A stretch of 64,000 nt of DNA, taken from assembly GCF_014197615.1 (NCBI RefSeq), contig NZ_JACIFY010000005.1, positions 1 through 64,000 on the forward strand, read 5' to 3'. A program made the translations under genes and the position numbers. A model generated the notes under the pieces. It saw nothing but the letters and a program-made list of their open reading frames with translations, did no database searches and was not told where the DNA came from. Shown one piece after another: positions 10,237-19,413 of the stretch. Numbering within the stretch: position 1 is the stretch's first letter; the number at the start of each line of letters is the position of its first letter. The stretch is from Rhizobium esperanzae (lineage in GTDB: Bacteria; Pseudomonadota; Alphaproteobacteria; Rhizobiales; Rhizobiaceae).

Positions 10237-10494
10237 TCAGTATTTGAGGTCACGCGCGGTCTGGCGACCGCTTTGCTTGGTTTGACGCTTGTCCTGCCGG
10301 CATGCGGCATTGCTCTTGTTGTTGGCGGCGCGACAAGCCTGTTTTGTGCTGCGTGCGCCTTGTCGCGTGTCTTGTTTGACGTCACGCCCGGCACGCCGTT
10401 GTTGTGCCTGTTCTGTGCTCCACGATAGATCCGGCAGAGTTGCGAGAAACATCGTCGCCAGCAGAGCGGTAAACAGAGGTTTCAATCCGATCAT
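10237..10494 (-). CDS. Small basic exported protein of unknown function
   Basis: 85 aa. Residues 1-26 form a signal peptide (LFTALLATMFLATLPDLSWS). The mature part is very rich in Lys, Arg, Gln and Ala, with degenerate repeats such as DVKQDTRQGAR and QDKRQTKQSGRQTARD and only two cysteines. A strong GGAGGA ribosome site precedes the ATG. I do not recognise a named family; such short Q/R/K-rich periplasmic proteins recur in rhizobia. The 133 bp between it and the DUF2254 gene hold nothing I can name. Confidence 0.65.
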   Translation of the reverse strand: MIGLKPLFTALLATMFLATLPDLSWSTEQAQQRRAGRDVKQDTRQGARSTKQACRAANNKSNAACRQDKRQTKQSGRQTARDLKY

Positions 10495-10699
10495 TGCCTG
10501 ACTCCTCCGAACATCCTCCGAGTCGCTTCTCGGAAGGTTCCTGGTTTCAGGTGGGACAGAAGCAAGACACGATCATAGGCGCGAGCATCGCTGCGGTGCG
10601 GACCCCCGTCAAAGATCTCGTTTCACCAATTTGCCCCTCCCTGCATCCCGACCGACCGATCAGGATCGAAGAAGTATGCATCAAACGACAACGGAACGG

Positions 10700-10937
10700 A
10701 CGTATATTACTGTATGACACACCGCCCCGCGGCACTTGTGGGACTGGCGCATACTGCGCCTTCCGCGGAGGGCAGGATTGCGTCCCCGTTCGATCGGTTT
10801 TGACTTGATATTTGTGCTTGTCCCGATGGCCGCTTCCGGCAAAGAGTTGCCGTAGCTCTCGCGCGGGAGGTCTTGCCAGCCCCGGCGACGCCTTCGATCA
10901 AATAGTCCTGCGCCCATTTTGCTCGCGTTCGATGCAC
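10700..10937 (-). pseudogene. Decayed P-loop kinase-like fragment
   Basis: On the minus strand, about 10871-10910 encodes DYLIEGVAGAGKTS, a convincing Walker A beginning of a small nucleotide/AAA-type kinase. After GAGKTS the frame is lost: continuing similarity (RELRQLF) is one frame over, and nothing kinase-like follows. No ribosome site precedes it. It is best read as a relic. The surrounding 10495-10951 shows no other coding sequence I can support. Confidence 0.35.
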
Positions 10938-10951
10938 GCGTGCTCTTTGGC

Positions 10952-11074
10952 ATGGCGAGGCAAAATGTCGAAATCAGGCTACGCGCATATCTCGCGGATG
11001 AGCCCGAGACGGCAAAACCGAAATACAGGGATCACGCACCGCAAGAGCGGTGGAACGCACCAGACGCTATTTGA
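10952..11074 (+). CDS. Possible small protein, 40 aa
   Basis: ATG at 10952 opens a 40-codon frame beginning MARQNVEIRLRAYLADEPET and ending WNAPDAI. Its composition (acidic/basic patches, no stop-codon-derived noise) looks protein-like, unlike the frames around it, but there is no clear ribosome site and I know no homologue. Its stop falls in the inverted repeat at the end of the convergent DUF1150 gene. Confidence 0.25.
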   Translation: MARQNVEIRLRAYLADEPETAKPKYRDHAPQERWNAPDAI

Positions 11075-11096
11075 CGGTCAGTGCAGACTGACCGTC
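11073..11096. terminator. Perfect hairpin at the 3' end of the DUF1150 gene
   Basis: GACGGTCAGT and ACTGACCGTC form a perfect 10-bp inverted repeat around GCAG, covering the last codons and the stop of the DUF1150 gene. No long U-tract follows on either strand, so it may act as an mRNA 3'-end stabiliser or a weak bidirectional terminator. Confidence 0.5.
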
Positions 11097-11335
11097 TTCA
11101 GTTCGTCCTCGGCAGCCTTGAAGAAGGTGCTGGAGCGGTTGTCCGTCAAGAGGATCGGCGTGCCGTCGGCGCCGAAAAGTGCCCAGAGATCGACGTTCGG
11201 ATCGATATCCGGCGCCTCCGGAAAACACTTGGCGACCTCTTCGGTCCGCATTTTTCTGATATAGGCGACCTCGCCGCTGCCGATGTGGGCAAGCTCGGAT
11301 TTGGTCAAGTGAGACGTGGCTTCTTTCATCAACAT
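11078..11335 (-). CDS. DUF1150 family protein
   Basis: 85 aa acidic cytoplasmic protein with the DUF1150 pattern (LAHIGSGEVAYIRKM, DLWALFGADGTPILLTDNR). The family has no established function but is repeatedly found next to small heat-shock protein genes in alphaproteobacteria, as here. The ATG at 11335 is preceded by GGAGGA with 6-nt spacing; an in-frame ATG two codons later is also possible. It follows hsp20 by 47 bp on the same strand, so the pair is probably one heat-responsive operon. Confidence 0.8.
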   Translation of the reverse strand: MLMKEATSHLTKSELAHIGSGEVAYIRKMRTEEVAKCFPEAPDIDPNVDLWALFGADGTPILLTDNRSSTFFKAAEDELKTVSLH

Positions 11336-11382
11336 TCCTGTTCCTCCGGAAGAAGGGACCAACGGTTCGACAAACCGTTGTG

Positions 11383-11808
11383 CTACTGTGAGACCGAAAT
11401 GTTAATTTTCTTGACCATGCGCGCGGGTTCCGGACGAATTAGATCGACGGAGAGCAGACCGTTCTTCAGACCGGCTCCGAGCACCTGCATGCCATCGGCA
11501 AGAACGAAGGTACGCTGGAACTGGCGGGCGGCAATGCCGCGATAGAGATAATCGCGTTCACCCTGCTCCACCTGGCGGCCGCGGATCAGAAGCTGGTTCT
11601 CTTCGATCGAGACATCGAGTTCCTCCTCGCTGAAACCGGCGACCGCAAGGGTGATGCGCAGACGTTCGGGCGCGCCGCTATCGGCGCCGATGCGTTCGAT
11701 ATTATAGGGCGGATATCCGTCGCTTGCCTTGGAAATGCGCTCCAGCGTCTTTTCCATAGCATCGAAGCCCAGAAGCAGCGGGCTGGCGAAAGGGGTAATG
11801 CGGCTCAT
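11383..11808 (-). CDS. Hsp20/IbpA-type small heat-shock protein
   Basis: 141 aa. The alpha-crystallin domain spans ~35-130 (RLRITLAVAGFSEEELDVSI, ENQLLIRGRQ, GIAARQFQRTFVLADGMQV, GLLSVDLIR). These oligomeric holdases keep unfolding proteins soluble. The start MSRITPF at 11808 matches rhizobial homologues and has AAGGA 10 nt upstream; the frame continues 17 codons upstream, but those look untranslated. I looked for a ROSE RNA thermometer in the leader and could not recognise one. It is the first gene of the hsp20-DUF1150 unit. Confidence 0.88.
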   Translation of the reverse strand: MSRITPFASPLLLGFDAMEKTLERISKASDGYPPYNIERIGADSGAPERLRITLAVAGFSEEELDVSIEENQLLIRGRQVEQGERDYLYRGIAARQFQRTFVLADGMQVLGAGLKNGLLSVDLIRPEPARMVKKINISVSQ

Positions 11809-12118
11809 CTCTTTCAAGTCCTTGATGCAAGCGACCATCCCGGACCTCAAATGCAGCATCCGGATGCCGCTAATATGGGGAGAGCAGCCCGGTGCTGCAA
11901 GGCGCAGGCGACCGGTCGGCGTCGCCTCCCCGATTTTAAGCCCTCGCCATTTTAGGCCCTCTCGATTTTAAGGTAGCCGCCGCCCGCCTGCTTGCTTGAC
12001 AAAGCGTCTGCTGACTCGCATCAAAACGTGCCCCGCGCGAAATGTGCTGATTTGTGACGGGAAGTGAAGAAGTGGTGCATGCCGCAGCAACAGGCATGGC
12101 GAGGACGGGACGATCGCA

Positions 12119-13063
12119 ATGGCAAACGCAAGAAAGATCATCATCGATACGGATCCCGGCCAGGACGACGCGGCCGCCATCATGCTTGCCTTCGGCAGCC
12201 CCGACGAGCTCGATGTGCTGGGGATCACCACGGTCGCCGGCAACGTGCCGCTGTCGTTCACCAGCCGCAATGCGCGCATCGTCTGCGAGCTCTGCGGCCG
12301 GACGGAGACGAAAGTCTTCGCCGGCGCCGACGCGCCGATCGCCCGCAAGCTGGTGACCGCCGAACATGTGCACGGCAAGACCGGCCTCGACGGCCCTGAT
12401 CTCGCCGAGCCGACGATGGCGCTCCAGCCCGGCCATTCGGTCGATTTCATCATCGAGACGCTGCGCCGCGAACCTGAGGGTACGGTGACGCTCTGCACGC
12501 TCGGGCCGCTCACCAATATCGGCCTGGCCTTGCAGAAGGCGCCCGACATCGCTCCGCGCATCCGAGAACTGGTGATGATGGGCGGCGGCTTCTTCGAGGG
12601 CGGCAACATCACGCCGGCGGCCGAATTCAACATCTATGTCGACCCCGAGGCAGCCGATATCGTCTTTCGCTCAGGCGTGCCGATCGTGATGATGCCGCTT
12701 GACGTGACGCACAAATTGCTGACCCGCAAGGACCGGGTGAAGCGCATGGCCGAGATCGGCACGGCGCCGGCCAAGGCGATGGTCGAGATGCTGGAATTTT
12801 TCGAGCGCTTCGATATCGAAAAATACGGCTCGGACGGCGGGCCGCTGCACGACCCCACCGTGATCGCCTATCTGCTGAAGCCGGAGCTCTTCCAGGGCCG
12901 GGACTGCAATGTCGAGATCGAGGTCCGCTCCGAACTCACCGTCGGCATGACCGTCGTCGACTGGTGGCATGTCACCGAGCGCAAGCGCAATGCCAGGGTG
13001 ATGCGCGATGTCGATGCGGACGGCTTCTTCGATCTTCTGATCGAACGCTTCGCCCGCATCTGA
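12119..13063 (+). CDS. Inosine-uridine preferring nucleoside hydrolase
   Basis: 314 aa, typical length for the IUNH family, which hydrolyses the N-glycosidic bond of ribonucleosides for base salvage. The calcium-binding aspartate cluster DTDPGQDD is at residues 10-17; the second conserved block is NIYVDPEAAD and the catalytic-histidine region GGPLHDPTVIAYLL is intact. No exporter signal, so cytoplasmic. Substrate range (purine or pyrimidine) cannot be read from sequence. It stands alone, converging on grpE with a shared hairpin between the stops. Confidence 0.9.
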   Translation: MANARKIIIDTDPGQDDAAAIMLAFGSPDELDVLGITTVAGNVPLSFTSRNARIVCELCGRTETKVFAGADAPIARKLVTAEHVHGKTGLDGPDLAEPTMALQPGHSVDFIIETLRREPEGTVTLCTLGPLTNIGLALQKAPDIAPRIRELVMMGGGFFEGGNITPAAEFNIYVDPEAADIVFRSGVPIVMMPLDVTHKLLTRKDRVKRMAEIGTAPAKAMVEMLEFFERFDIEKYGSDGGPLHDPTVIAYLLKPELFQGRDCNVEIEVRSELTVGMTVVDWWHVTERKRNARVMRDVDADGFFDLLIERFARI

Positions 13064-13069
13064 TTTTTT

Positions 13070-13100
13070 CGCTTTCCTTCTTCAAGCAAGAAGGAAAGCG
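13070..13100. terminator. Hairpin between convergent genes
   Basis: CGCTTTCCTTCTT and AAGAAGGAAAGCG pair perfectly over 13 bp around CAAGC. It lies 6 bp after the nucleoside hydrolase stop and 3 bp from the grpE stop. The U-tract lies on the wrong side for a textbook intrinsic terminator, but the position between convergent stops suggests transcript-end function for both genes. Confidence 0.6.
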
Positions 13101-13103
13101 GTC

Positions 13104-13736
13104 TCAGGCGTCTTTCTCGTCGAAGACGGAATTGGTTTCGGCTTCGGCCGGCTTCGGGCCACCCTTGGCGACACCGACCATGGCCGGGCGCAGCACGCGC
13201 TCGCCGATGGTGAAACCGGCCTGCACGACCTGGACGACGGTATTGTTCGGCACGTCGGGATTGGGAACCTCGAACATCGCCTGATGGAAATTCGGGTCGA
13301 ACTTCTGGCCGACCGGCTCCAGCTTGCGAACGCCATGGCGTTCGAGCGCCGACAGCATGGCGCGCTCGGTCATCTCCACACCCTCGATCAGCGTGGTCAG
13401 GCCGGCATCGGCCGCGGCCTTGGTCTCCGGAGAGATGGCATCGAGCGCGCGGCGCAGATTGTCGGAGACGGCAAGCATGTCGCGCGCGAAACCCGCGACG
13501 GAATAGGACTTGGCATCCTTCACCTCGCGCTCGGTGCGCCGGCGCAGATTGTCCATCTCGGCAGCAAGGCGCAGATAGCGGTCGCGCAAATCGCCGTTTT
13601 CGGCCTTCAGAAGCTCGAGCGGGTCCGGCTGGGCGGCTTCTGGCTGCGCAATATCATTCTCGACGTAGGCGGCAGCGTCGGCTGCGGCATCGGCCGCAGT
13701 TGCGTCAGGTCCGTTTTTCGTCGTGTCATCGGTCAT
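13104..13736 (-). CDS. grpE: GrpE nucleotide exchange factor
   Basis: 210 aa cofactor that drives ADP release from DnaK. A long N-terminal coiled-coil ([31 protein letters not shown]) is followed by the four-helix and beta domain ([29 protein letters not shown] then [19 protein letters not shown]). Ala/Asp-rich first 35 residues are probably disordered. It lies 142 bp downstream of hrcA on the same strand, the classical hrcA-grpE pair. Confidence 0.95.
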   Translation of the reverse strand: MTDDTTKNGPDATAADAAADAAAYVENDIAQPEAAQPDPLELLKAENGDLRDRYLRLAAEMDNLRRRTEREVKDAKSYSVAGFARDMLAVSDNLRRALDAISPETKAAADAGLTTLIEGVEMTERAMLSALERHGVRKLEPVGQKFDPNFHQAMFEVPNPDVPNNTVVQVVQAGFTIGERVLRPAMVGVAKGGPKPAEAETNSVFDEKDA

Positions 13737-13878
13737 GACGGTCTCCGGTTGGTGTCTTCAGATGCGCCCGATATCGAGGTTTGACCGAAAAAAATCAAGT
13801 CTGCGTGACAAAGAAGCGAAAATTCCGCGCCTCTACGGCGCCGCCCGTCTTTTCGGACGCGCAAGGGAGGCTGCGGCC

Positions 13879-14967
13879 TCAAAGCGGATGGCGCGAAAGC
13901 CGGGAGACGAGCTGGGCGGTGTAGTCCACCATCGGCACGATGCGGGAATAATTGAGCCGTGTCGGGCCGATGACGCCGACGGCGCCGACGATGCGATCGT
14001 CCTCGTCACGATAGGGCGCGACGATCAGCGACGAGCCGGACAGCGAAAACAACTTGTTTTCCGAACCGATGAAGATGCGCACACCCGAACCGGTTTCGGC
14101 GAGATTGAGGATCTCGATGAGGCTGTCTTTCTTTTCGAGATCGTCGAACAGCAGGCGCAGCCGGTCGAGATCCTCGGCGCCGGCGAGGCCTTCGAGCAGG
14201 TTGGCGCGGCCGCGAATGATGAGCTGCGTGGGCTTGCCCTCGTCCGGGCTGCCGGCCCAGACGGCGATGCCGCGCTCAACGAGATCACGCGACAGGGCAT
14301 CGAGCTCGTGACGGACATTGTCCTTCAGCTGGCTCAATTGTTTGCGCAGCTCCGGCAGGGTCTGGCCGGACATATGGGCATTGAGAAAATTCGCTGCCTC
14401 CGCCAGCTGCGAGGAGGTGACGCCCGCCGGCAGCTCGATGATGCGGTTTTCCACCTGGTCGTGATCGCCGACGAGCACCGCCAGCGCCTTGGTCGGTTCG
14501 AGCCGGATGAACTCGACATGTTTGAGCACCGGATCGCTTTTCGAGGTGATGACCAGGCCGGCGCCGCGCGAGATGCCCGACAGCATGCGGCTTGCCTCGT
14601 TCATCATCGATTCCACCGGATTGCCGCCGCTTTCGCCTCGCACCTGCCGATCGATATTGGCGCGGTCCTCGGGGGAGAGGTCGCCGACCTGCATGAAGGC
14701 ATCGACGAAGAAGCGCAGGCCGATCTGGGTCGGCAGCCGGCCGGCGCTGGTATGCGGCGAATAGATCAGGCCGAGATCTTCGAGATCGCTCATGACGTTG
14801 CGCACGGAGGCCGGCGACAACGACATCGGCAGCAGGCGGGACAGATTGCGCGAACCGAGCGGCTCGCCGCTCTCCAGATATCCTTCGACGATGCGACGAA
14901 AAATTTCCCGGGAGCGCTCGTCGAGCGCAGCAACGGCATCCGAAACCGACGTCGACCTGATGCCCAT
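13879..14967 (-). CDS. hrcA: Heat-inducible transcription repressor HrcA
   Basis: 362 aa. An N-terminal winged helix (SREIFRRIVEGYLESGEPLGS...PASVRNVMSDLEDLG) recognises CIRCE operators; the GAF-like and insert domains follow. It represses groESL-type chaperone genes and needs GroEL for activity. I found no CIRCE (TTAGCACTC-N9-GAGTGCTAA) in its own upstream region, so autoregulation through CIRCE is not evident here. Divergent from rph with ~126 bp between starts. Confidence 0.94.
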   Translation of the reverse strand: MGIRSTSVSDAVAALDERSREIFRRIVEGYLESGEPLGSRNLSRLLPMSLSPASVRNVMSDLEDLGLIYSPHTSAGRLPTQIGLRFFVDAFMQVGDLSPEDRANIDRQVRGESGGNPVESMMNEASRMLSGISRGAGLVITSKSDPVLKHVEFIRLEPTKALAVLVGDHDQVENRIIELPAGVTSSQLAEAANFLNAHMSGQTLPELRKQLSQLKDNVRHELDALSRDLVERGIAVWAGSPDEGKPTQLIIRGRANLLEGLAGAEDLDRLRLLFDDLEKKDSLIEILNLAETGSGVRIFIGSENKLFSLSGSSLIVAPYRDEDDRIVGAVGVIGPTRLNYSRIVPMVDYTAQLVSRLSRHPL

Positions 14968-15093
14968 GAAACTTGTAAACTCGCGCTGATGATCCTTCCC
15001 AAAGTTAAGTCAAACTGACACCCGTGGCAAAAGGGAATTTGCAAATGGGCGCCGCCAATCGTAGAAGCGGTCAACAAACCCCAGGAGATGAGA

Positions 15094-15813
15094 ATGCGGC
15101 CTTCAGGCAGAAAAATCGACCAGATGCGTAAGGTCTCGTTCGAGCGCAATTTTTCCAAGCATGCGGAAGGCTCCTGCCTGGTGAAATTCGGCGATACGCA
15201 TGTGCTCTGCACCGCCAGCCTCGAAGAAAAGACGCCGCCATGGCTGCGCAATACCGGCAAGGGCTGGGTCACGGCCGAATACGGCATGCTGCCGCGGGCG
15301 ACCGGCGAGCGCATGAAGCGCGAGGCCGCCGCCGGCAAGCAGGGCGGCCGCACCCAGGAAATCCAGCGGCTGATCGGCCGGTCGCTGCGCGCCGTCGTCG
15401 ACCTGCAGGCGCTCGGCGAACGCCAGATCACCCTTGATTGCGATGTCATCCAGGCCGATGGCGGCACGCGCACAGCCTCGATCACCGGCGGCTGGATCGC
15501 GCTTTACGACTGCCTGAAATGGATGGAAAGCCGCAACATGATCAAGGTCGACCGGGTCCTGAAGGATCATGTCGCCGCCATCTCCTGCGGCGTTTTCGCC
15601 AGCCAGCCGGTGATCGATCTCGATTATCTCGAGGATTCCTCGGCCGAGACCGACGCCAACTTCGTGATGACCGGCGCCGGCGGTATCGTCGAAATCCAGG
15701 GCACGGCCGAAGGCACGCCCTTTACCGAAGAGGAATTCAGCTCGCTGATGGGTCTTGCCAAGAACGGCATCGGCGAACTCGTCGCCCTGCAGAAGCAGGC
15801 GATCGCGGGATGA
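15094..15813 (+). CDS. rph: Ribonuclease PH
   Basis: 239 aa phosphorolytic 3'-5' exoribonuclease that trims tRNA 3' ends. The signature [35 protein letters not shown] block (about residues 67-97) and the [18 protein letters not shown] stretch are intact. ATG 15094 is preferred over ATG 15088 because AGGAG at 15083-15087 gives a normal 6-nt spacing. The stop overlaps the VOC gene start (ATGA at 15810-15813). Rph-RdgB proximity is common in bacteria; here a VOC gene sits between. Confidence 0.95.
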   Translation: MRPSGRKIDQMRKVSFERNFSKHAEGSCLVKFGDTHVLCTASLEEKTPPWLRNTGKGWVTAEYGMLPRATGERMKREAAAGKQGGRTQEIQRLIGRSLRAVVDLQALGERQITLDCDVIQADGGTRTASITGGWIALYDCLKWMESRNMIKVDRVLKDHVAAISCGVFASQPVIDLDYLEDSSAETDANFVMTGAGGIVEIQGTAEGTPFTEEEFSSLMGLAKNGIGELVALQKQAIAG

Positions 15814-16235
15814 ACCCCATGCTGGAAGGCATGCTGGAGACGGCGCTCTATGCGAGCGATCTCGACCGGGCCGAGCTCTTCTACGAAGAGGTTCTCGGGC
15901 TTGAAAAGATCGCCCGCGCCGGCAGCCGGCATGTCTTCTTTCGCTGCGGGCCCGGCGTGCTGCTGATCTTCAATCCCGAGGAAACGATCAAGCCGCCGGC
16001 GCACGACGCGCTGCAGGTGCCGCCGCACGGCACGACCGGGGCGGGCCATGCCTGCTTCCGGGTATCAGGCGGCAATATCGATGCGATGGCCGAACGGCTG
16101 AAAGCGGCCGGCGTGGCGATCGAATCCGAGGTGCATTGGCCAAATGGCGGCCGCTCGATCTATTTCCGCGATCCCGCCGGCAACAGCCTGGAATGCGCGG
16201 AGGCTAAAATCTGGGGCATCGAACAGGATATCTGA
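15810..16235 (+). CDS. VOC (glyoxalase/dioxygenase) superfamily protein
   Basis: 141 aa, one vicinal-oxygen-chelate unit of two beta-alpha-beta-beta-beta modules: [23 protein letters not shown] at the N-terminus and [18 protein letters not shown] at the C-terminus. His in [11 protein letters not shown] and Glu in NSLECAE could be metal ligands. Substrate is unknown. Start overlaps the rph stop by 4 nt and the stop abuts the rdgB start, so it belongs to the rph-rdgB-hemW operon. Confidence 0.85.
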   Translation: MNPMLEGMLETALYASDLDRAELFYEEVLGLEKIARAGSRHVFFRCGPGVLLIFNPEETIKPPAHDALQVPPHGTTGAGHACFRVSGGNIDAMAERLKAAGVAIESEVHWPNGGRSIYFRDPAGNSLECAEAKIWGIEQDI

Positions 16236-16880
16236 ATGCGCAAGCTTGAAACGAAGACCATCGTCGTCGCCAGCCATAATGCCGGCAAGATCCGCGAGAT
16301 CCAGGAATTGATCGGGCCGCTCGGCTTCACCGCCAAATCGGCGGCCGAGCTGAATTTCGTCGAGCCCGACGAAACCGGCACGAGCTTCGAGGAGAATGCG
16401 ACGATCAAGGCGGTGGCTTCCGCCAATGCCGCCGGCATGCCGGCGCTTTCGGACGATTCCGGGCTGGTGGTCGACGCGCTCGGCGGCGATCCCGGCGTCT
16501 ACACCGCCAATTGGGCGGAAACCTCAGACGGCACGCGCGATTTCGACATGGCAATGGCGAAGGTGGAAAAGGCGCTGCAGGACGCTGGTGCGACCAGGCC
16601 GGAAGAGCGCAGGGCGCGTTTCGTCAGCGTGCTCTGCCTTGCCTGGCCGGACGGGCACACCGAGCTCTTCCGCGGCGAGGTGGAAGGCAATGTCGTCTGG
16701 CCGCCGCGCGGCACGCAGGGCTTCGGTTACGATCCGGTCTTCCAGCCCGAGGGGTACGGCGTCACTTTCGGCGAGATGAGCGGCGAGGAAAAACACGGCT
16801 GGAACGTCGGCAAGCCGCAAGCGCTGTCGCACCGGGCCCGCGCCTTCAAACTCTTTGTCGAAACCTGCCTGGAGGCATAA
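16236..16880 (+). CDS. rdgB: dITP/XTP pyrophosphatase (RdgB/HAM1)
   Basis: 214 aa. Hydrolyses non-canonical purine triphosphates (dITP, XTP) to keep them out of nucleic acids. Substrate-binding motif [10 protein letters not shown] (residues ~14-23), catalytic block [20 protein letters not shown], and [15 protein letters not shown] are intact, as is the C-terminal SHRARAF. It follows the VOC gene without a gap and precedes hemW by 9 bp. Confidence 0.94.
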   Translation: MRKLETKTIVVASHNAGKIREIQELIGPLGFTAKSAAELNFVEPDETGTSFEENATIKAVASANAAGMPALSDDSGLVVDALGGDPGVYTANWAETSDGTRDFDMAMAKVEKALQDAGATRPEERRARFVSVLCLAWPDGHTELFRGEVEGNVVWPPRGTQGFGYDPVFQPEGYGVTFGEMSGEEKHGWNVGKPQALSHRARAFKLFVETCLEA

Positions 16881-16889
16881 GGTCACCAC

Positions 16890-18092
16890 GTGGACAATTT
16901 CGACACGCCAGGCTCCTTGCGCGATGCGGCGCTGCTGCCCGATACCGGCGAGCCCGGTTTCGGCGTCTATGTGCATTGGCCCTTCTGCGCGGCGAAGTGT
17001 CCCTATTGCGACTTCAACAGCCATGTCCGCCATCAGCCGGTGGATCAGGAGCGCTTCACAGCAGCCTTCCTGAGAGAGATGGCTGCTGTCCGGGCCATCA
17101 GCGGGCCGAAGACGGTCACCAGCATCTTCCTCGGCGGCGGCACGCCCTCGCTGATGAAGCCGGAAACGGTCTCGGCCATTCTCGACGGCATTGCCCGGAA
17201 CTGGCATGTGCCCGCCGGTATCGAGATCACCATGGAAGCCAACCCTTCAAGCGTCGAGGCAGACCGCTTCCGCGGCTACCGGACGGCCGGCGTCAACCGC
17301 GTCTCGCTCGGCGTGCAGGCGTTGAACGACCGGGATCTGAAATTCCTCGGCCGGCTGCATGATGTCGCCGATGCGCTGAAGGCGATCCGGCTGGCGCGCG
17401 ACATTTTTCCGCGCATGTCCTTCGACCTGATCTACGCCCGGCCGGAACAGACGGTCGAACAGTGGGAAAAGGAACTCAAGGAAGCGATCTCCTATGCGGT
17501 CGACCACCTCTCCCTCTATCAGCTGACCATCGAGGAAGGCACGCCCTTTTACGGCCTGCACAAGGCCGGTAAACTGATCGTGCCGGATGGCGAGCAATCG
17601 GCGGTGCTCTATGAGGCGACGCAGGAGATCACCGCGCGCGAAGGCATGCCCGCCTATGAGGTCTCCAACCACGCCCGGCCGGGTGCGGAAAGCCGGCATA
17701 ACCTGACCTATTGGCGTTACGGCGATTATGCCGGCATCGGCCCCGGCGCGCATGGACGTCTGACGCGCGGCCCCGAAAAGATCGCAACGGCGACCGAGCG
17801 CAAGCCGGAAGCCTGGCTCGAGATGGTCGAGCGCGACGGCCACGGCATTCTCGACGAGGAACGGCTCGGCTACGAGGAACAGTCCGACGAATTGCTGCTG
17901 ATGGGATTGCGGCTCCGCGAAGGTGTCGACCTTGCCCGCTGGCAGCAGCTTTCCGGCCGCGATCTCGACCCAAAACGCGAGGAATTCCTGCTCGAACACA
18001 AATTCATCGAGCGGATCGGCAATTCACGCCTGCGCTGCACGCCCTCCGGCATGCTGATCCTCGATTCCGTCGTCGCCGATCTCGCCTGCTGA
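16890..18092 (+). CDS. hemW: Radical-SAM heme chaperone HemW
   Basis: 400 aa. Family once annotated as oxygen-independent coproporphyrinogen oxidase; HemW binds heme and passes it to target proteins. The radical-SAM motif is CAAKCPYC within YVHWPFCAAKCPYCDFN (~residues 27-43); GGGTPS and EANP motifs follow, and the C-terminal HemN_C domain covers ~310-385. The single extra Cys typical of true HemN is missing from the N-terminal motif, supporting HemW. The start is GTG at 16890, 9 bp after rdgB. Confidence 0.9.
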   Translation: MDNFDTPGSLRDAALLPDTGEPGFGVYVHWPFCAAKCPYCDFNSHVRHQPVDQERFTAAFLREMAAVRAISGPKTVTSIFLGGGTPSLMKPETVSAILDGIARNWHVPAGIEITMEANPSSVEADRFRGYRTAGVNRVSLGVQALNDRDLKFLGRLHDVADALKAIRLARDIFPRMSFDLIYARPEQTVEQWEKELKEAISYAVDHLSLYQLTIEEGTPFYGLHKAGKLIVPDGEQSAVLYEATQEITAREGMPAYEVSNHARPGAESRHNLTYWRYGDYAGIGPGAHGRLTRGPEKIATATERKPEAWLEMVERDGHGILDEERLGYEEQSDELLLMGLRLREGVDLARWQQLSGRDLDPKREEFLLEHKFIERIGNSRLRCTPSGMLILDSVVADLAC

Positions 18093-18116
18093 CCTCAGGA
18101 CAACGGGTCGATCATC

Positions 18117-18149
18117 CCGGCGCGGCAGCGATGTCGCTGTCCGCGCCGG
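18117..18149. terminator. Strong GC hairpin between convergent genes
   Basis: CCGGCGCGG-CAGCGA pairs with TCGCTG-(T)-CCGCGCCGG, a 15-bp stem with one bulge and a TG loop, midway between the hemW stop and the end of the minus-strand gene. No long U-tract; probably a shared 3'-end hairpin. Confidence 0.55.
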
Positions 18150-18159
18150 AAAGCATTTC

Positions 18160-19242
18160 TCAGCCGTGGCTGGTGGCGCCCGCCTTGAACAGGCTGCCGG
18201 TCGGCGTCTTCAGGAACATGTCCAGCGGAATATGCTCCTGGTGCAGGAACCCGGTCGCCGGCAGCAGGCCGTCGCGGACCATTTCGATGACGGCGACGAC
18301 GGAGGCCGAGGTCGTCCAGGCGATCGCCGTGCGGCGCGCCCCGGCAATCTCGATCGGATAATAGGCGCGCACGAACTCCTTGCGGCGCAGGCTGCCGTTC
18401 TCCGTGCCCTCGGCGGCGACATGGACATAGACGACATCGTCTTCGACGAGGGGCTTGGCATTGGTGAGGATCTCGCCGGCGAGCTTGCGCTTGTCGCGCA
18501 TCAACAGCTCATGGAAGAAGAAATTCATCAGCTCCATATGGCCGGGATAACGCATGGTCTTGTAGTCGAGATTGTCGATCTTGCCGAGCATGGTGTCGCA
18601 CATGGTGCCGAGACCGCCCGAGGTCGTGAAGGCCTCGAGCTTGACGCCGCCGACGTAAACGGTCTCGTGCCACTCCATCGGCGAGACGAGCTTGCGCACG
18701 CCGCCCTCGATGACCTCGCAATCGTTCAGATATTCGTTGACGACACCCTCGGGCGACCAGTTGAAGGCATAGCCGAGCAGTCCGGTCGGATGCTGCGGCA
18801 GGGCGCCGACGCGCATGCGGATCGAACGGCAGCGATCGAAGCCGTCGGCAAGGCTCGCGCCGACGATGCCAACGAAACCTGGCGCCAGGCCGCATTGCGG
18901 CGCCATCAGGCCGCGGGCCGTCTTCGACAGCTCGATGATGAAATTGGTCGTGGGAACATCTTCGGTCAGATCGAAATAATGAATGCCGGCGAGATGGGCG
19001 GCGCGCGCCAATTCGATATTCAGATGATAAGGCAGGCAGGACAGCACCGCCTCGACGCTCGACAGCAATTCTCCGATCACTTCGGGATCCGAGATGTCGC
19101 CGGTGCGGCACTTGAAGGGGACGTCGCTCAGCGGTAATTGCGCATCGACGCCGATCACCTCGAAACCGCCTTCATGCAACAGCGTCGCCGCCAGCCGTCC
19201 GACCTTGCCCAGGCCGAGAACGGCGATCTTTTCGAAACTCAT
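18160..19242 (-). CDS. Saccharopine dehydrogenase-like oxidoreductase
   Basis: 360 aa. N-terminal Rossmann fold KIAVLGLGKVGRLAATLL (residues 5-22) for NAD(P), followed by the Sacchrp_dh_C domain with YHLNIELARAAHLAGIHYFDL and APQCGLAPGFVGIV. The family catalyses oxidative C-N chemistry in lysine or carboxynorspermidine metabolism; the exact substrate here cannot be read off. Standing alone, it is not beside lysine genes. The 170 bp between it and dnaA contain the dnaA terminator. Confidence 0.8.
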   Translation of the reverse strand: MSFEKIAVLGLGKVGRLAATLLHEGGFEVIGVDAQLPLSDVPFKCRTGDISDPEVIGELLSSVEAVLSCLPYHLNIELARAAHLAGIHYFDLTEDVPTTNFIIELSKTARGLMAPQCGLAPGFVGIVGASLADGFDRCRSIRMRVGALPQHPTGLLGYAFNWSPEGVVNEYLNDCEVIEGGVRKLVSPMEWHETVYVGGVKLEAFTTSGGLGTMCDTMLGKIDNLDYKTMRYPGHMELMNFFFHELLMRDKRKLAGEILTNAKPLVEDDVVYVHVAAEGTENGSLRRKEFVRAYYPIEIAGARRTAIAWTTSASVVAVIEMVRDGLLPATGFLHQEHIPLDMFLKTPTGSLFKAGATSHG

Positions 19243-19356
19243 TCATTACCTCCCATGCGCCCTTTTCGGCGCTTCTTCGTCTTATGTCGCCCAGAACCCG
19301 CCGCACGGTTTGGGCAGCAGGCATGGGATGGCCGGAGGTATAGAATAAAAAGCTTA

Positions 19357-19382
19357 TAAAGCAAAACGGCCGGAATCGCTTC
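19357..19382 (-). terminator. Intrinsic terminator of dnaA
   Basis: On the minus strand CGGCCGGAA and TTCCGGCCG pair around GCGA and run into TTTTGCTTT, about 30 bp past the dnaA stop. Confidence 0.8.
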
Positions 19383-19413
19383 CGGCCGCCGAATTCACAC
19401 CGAAAACCGCCGG

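Noticed and set aside
11809..12118. ROSE RNA thermometer before hsp20
   Set aside because: The expected conserved segment near the ribosome site could not be matched on the minus strand.
14968..15093. CIRCE element controlling hrcA-grpE
   Set aside because: Neither TTAGCACTC nor its complement occurs in the spacer.
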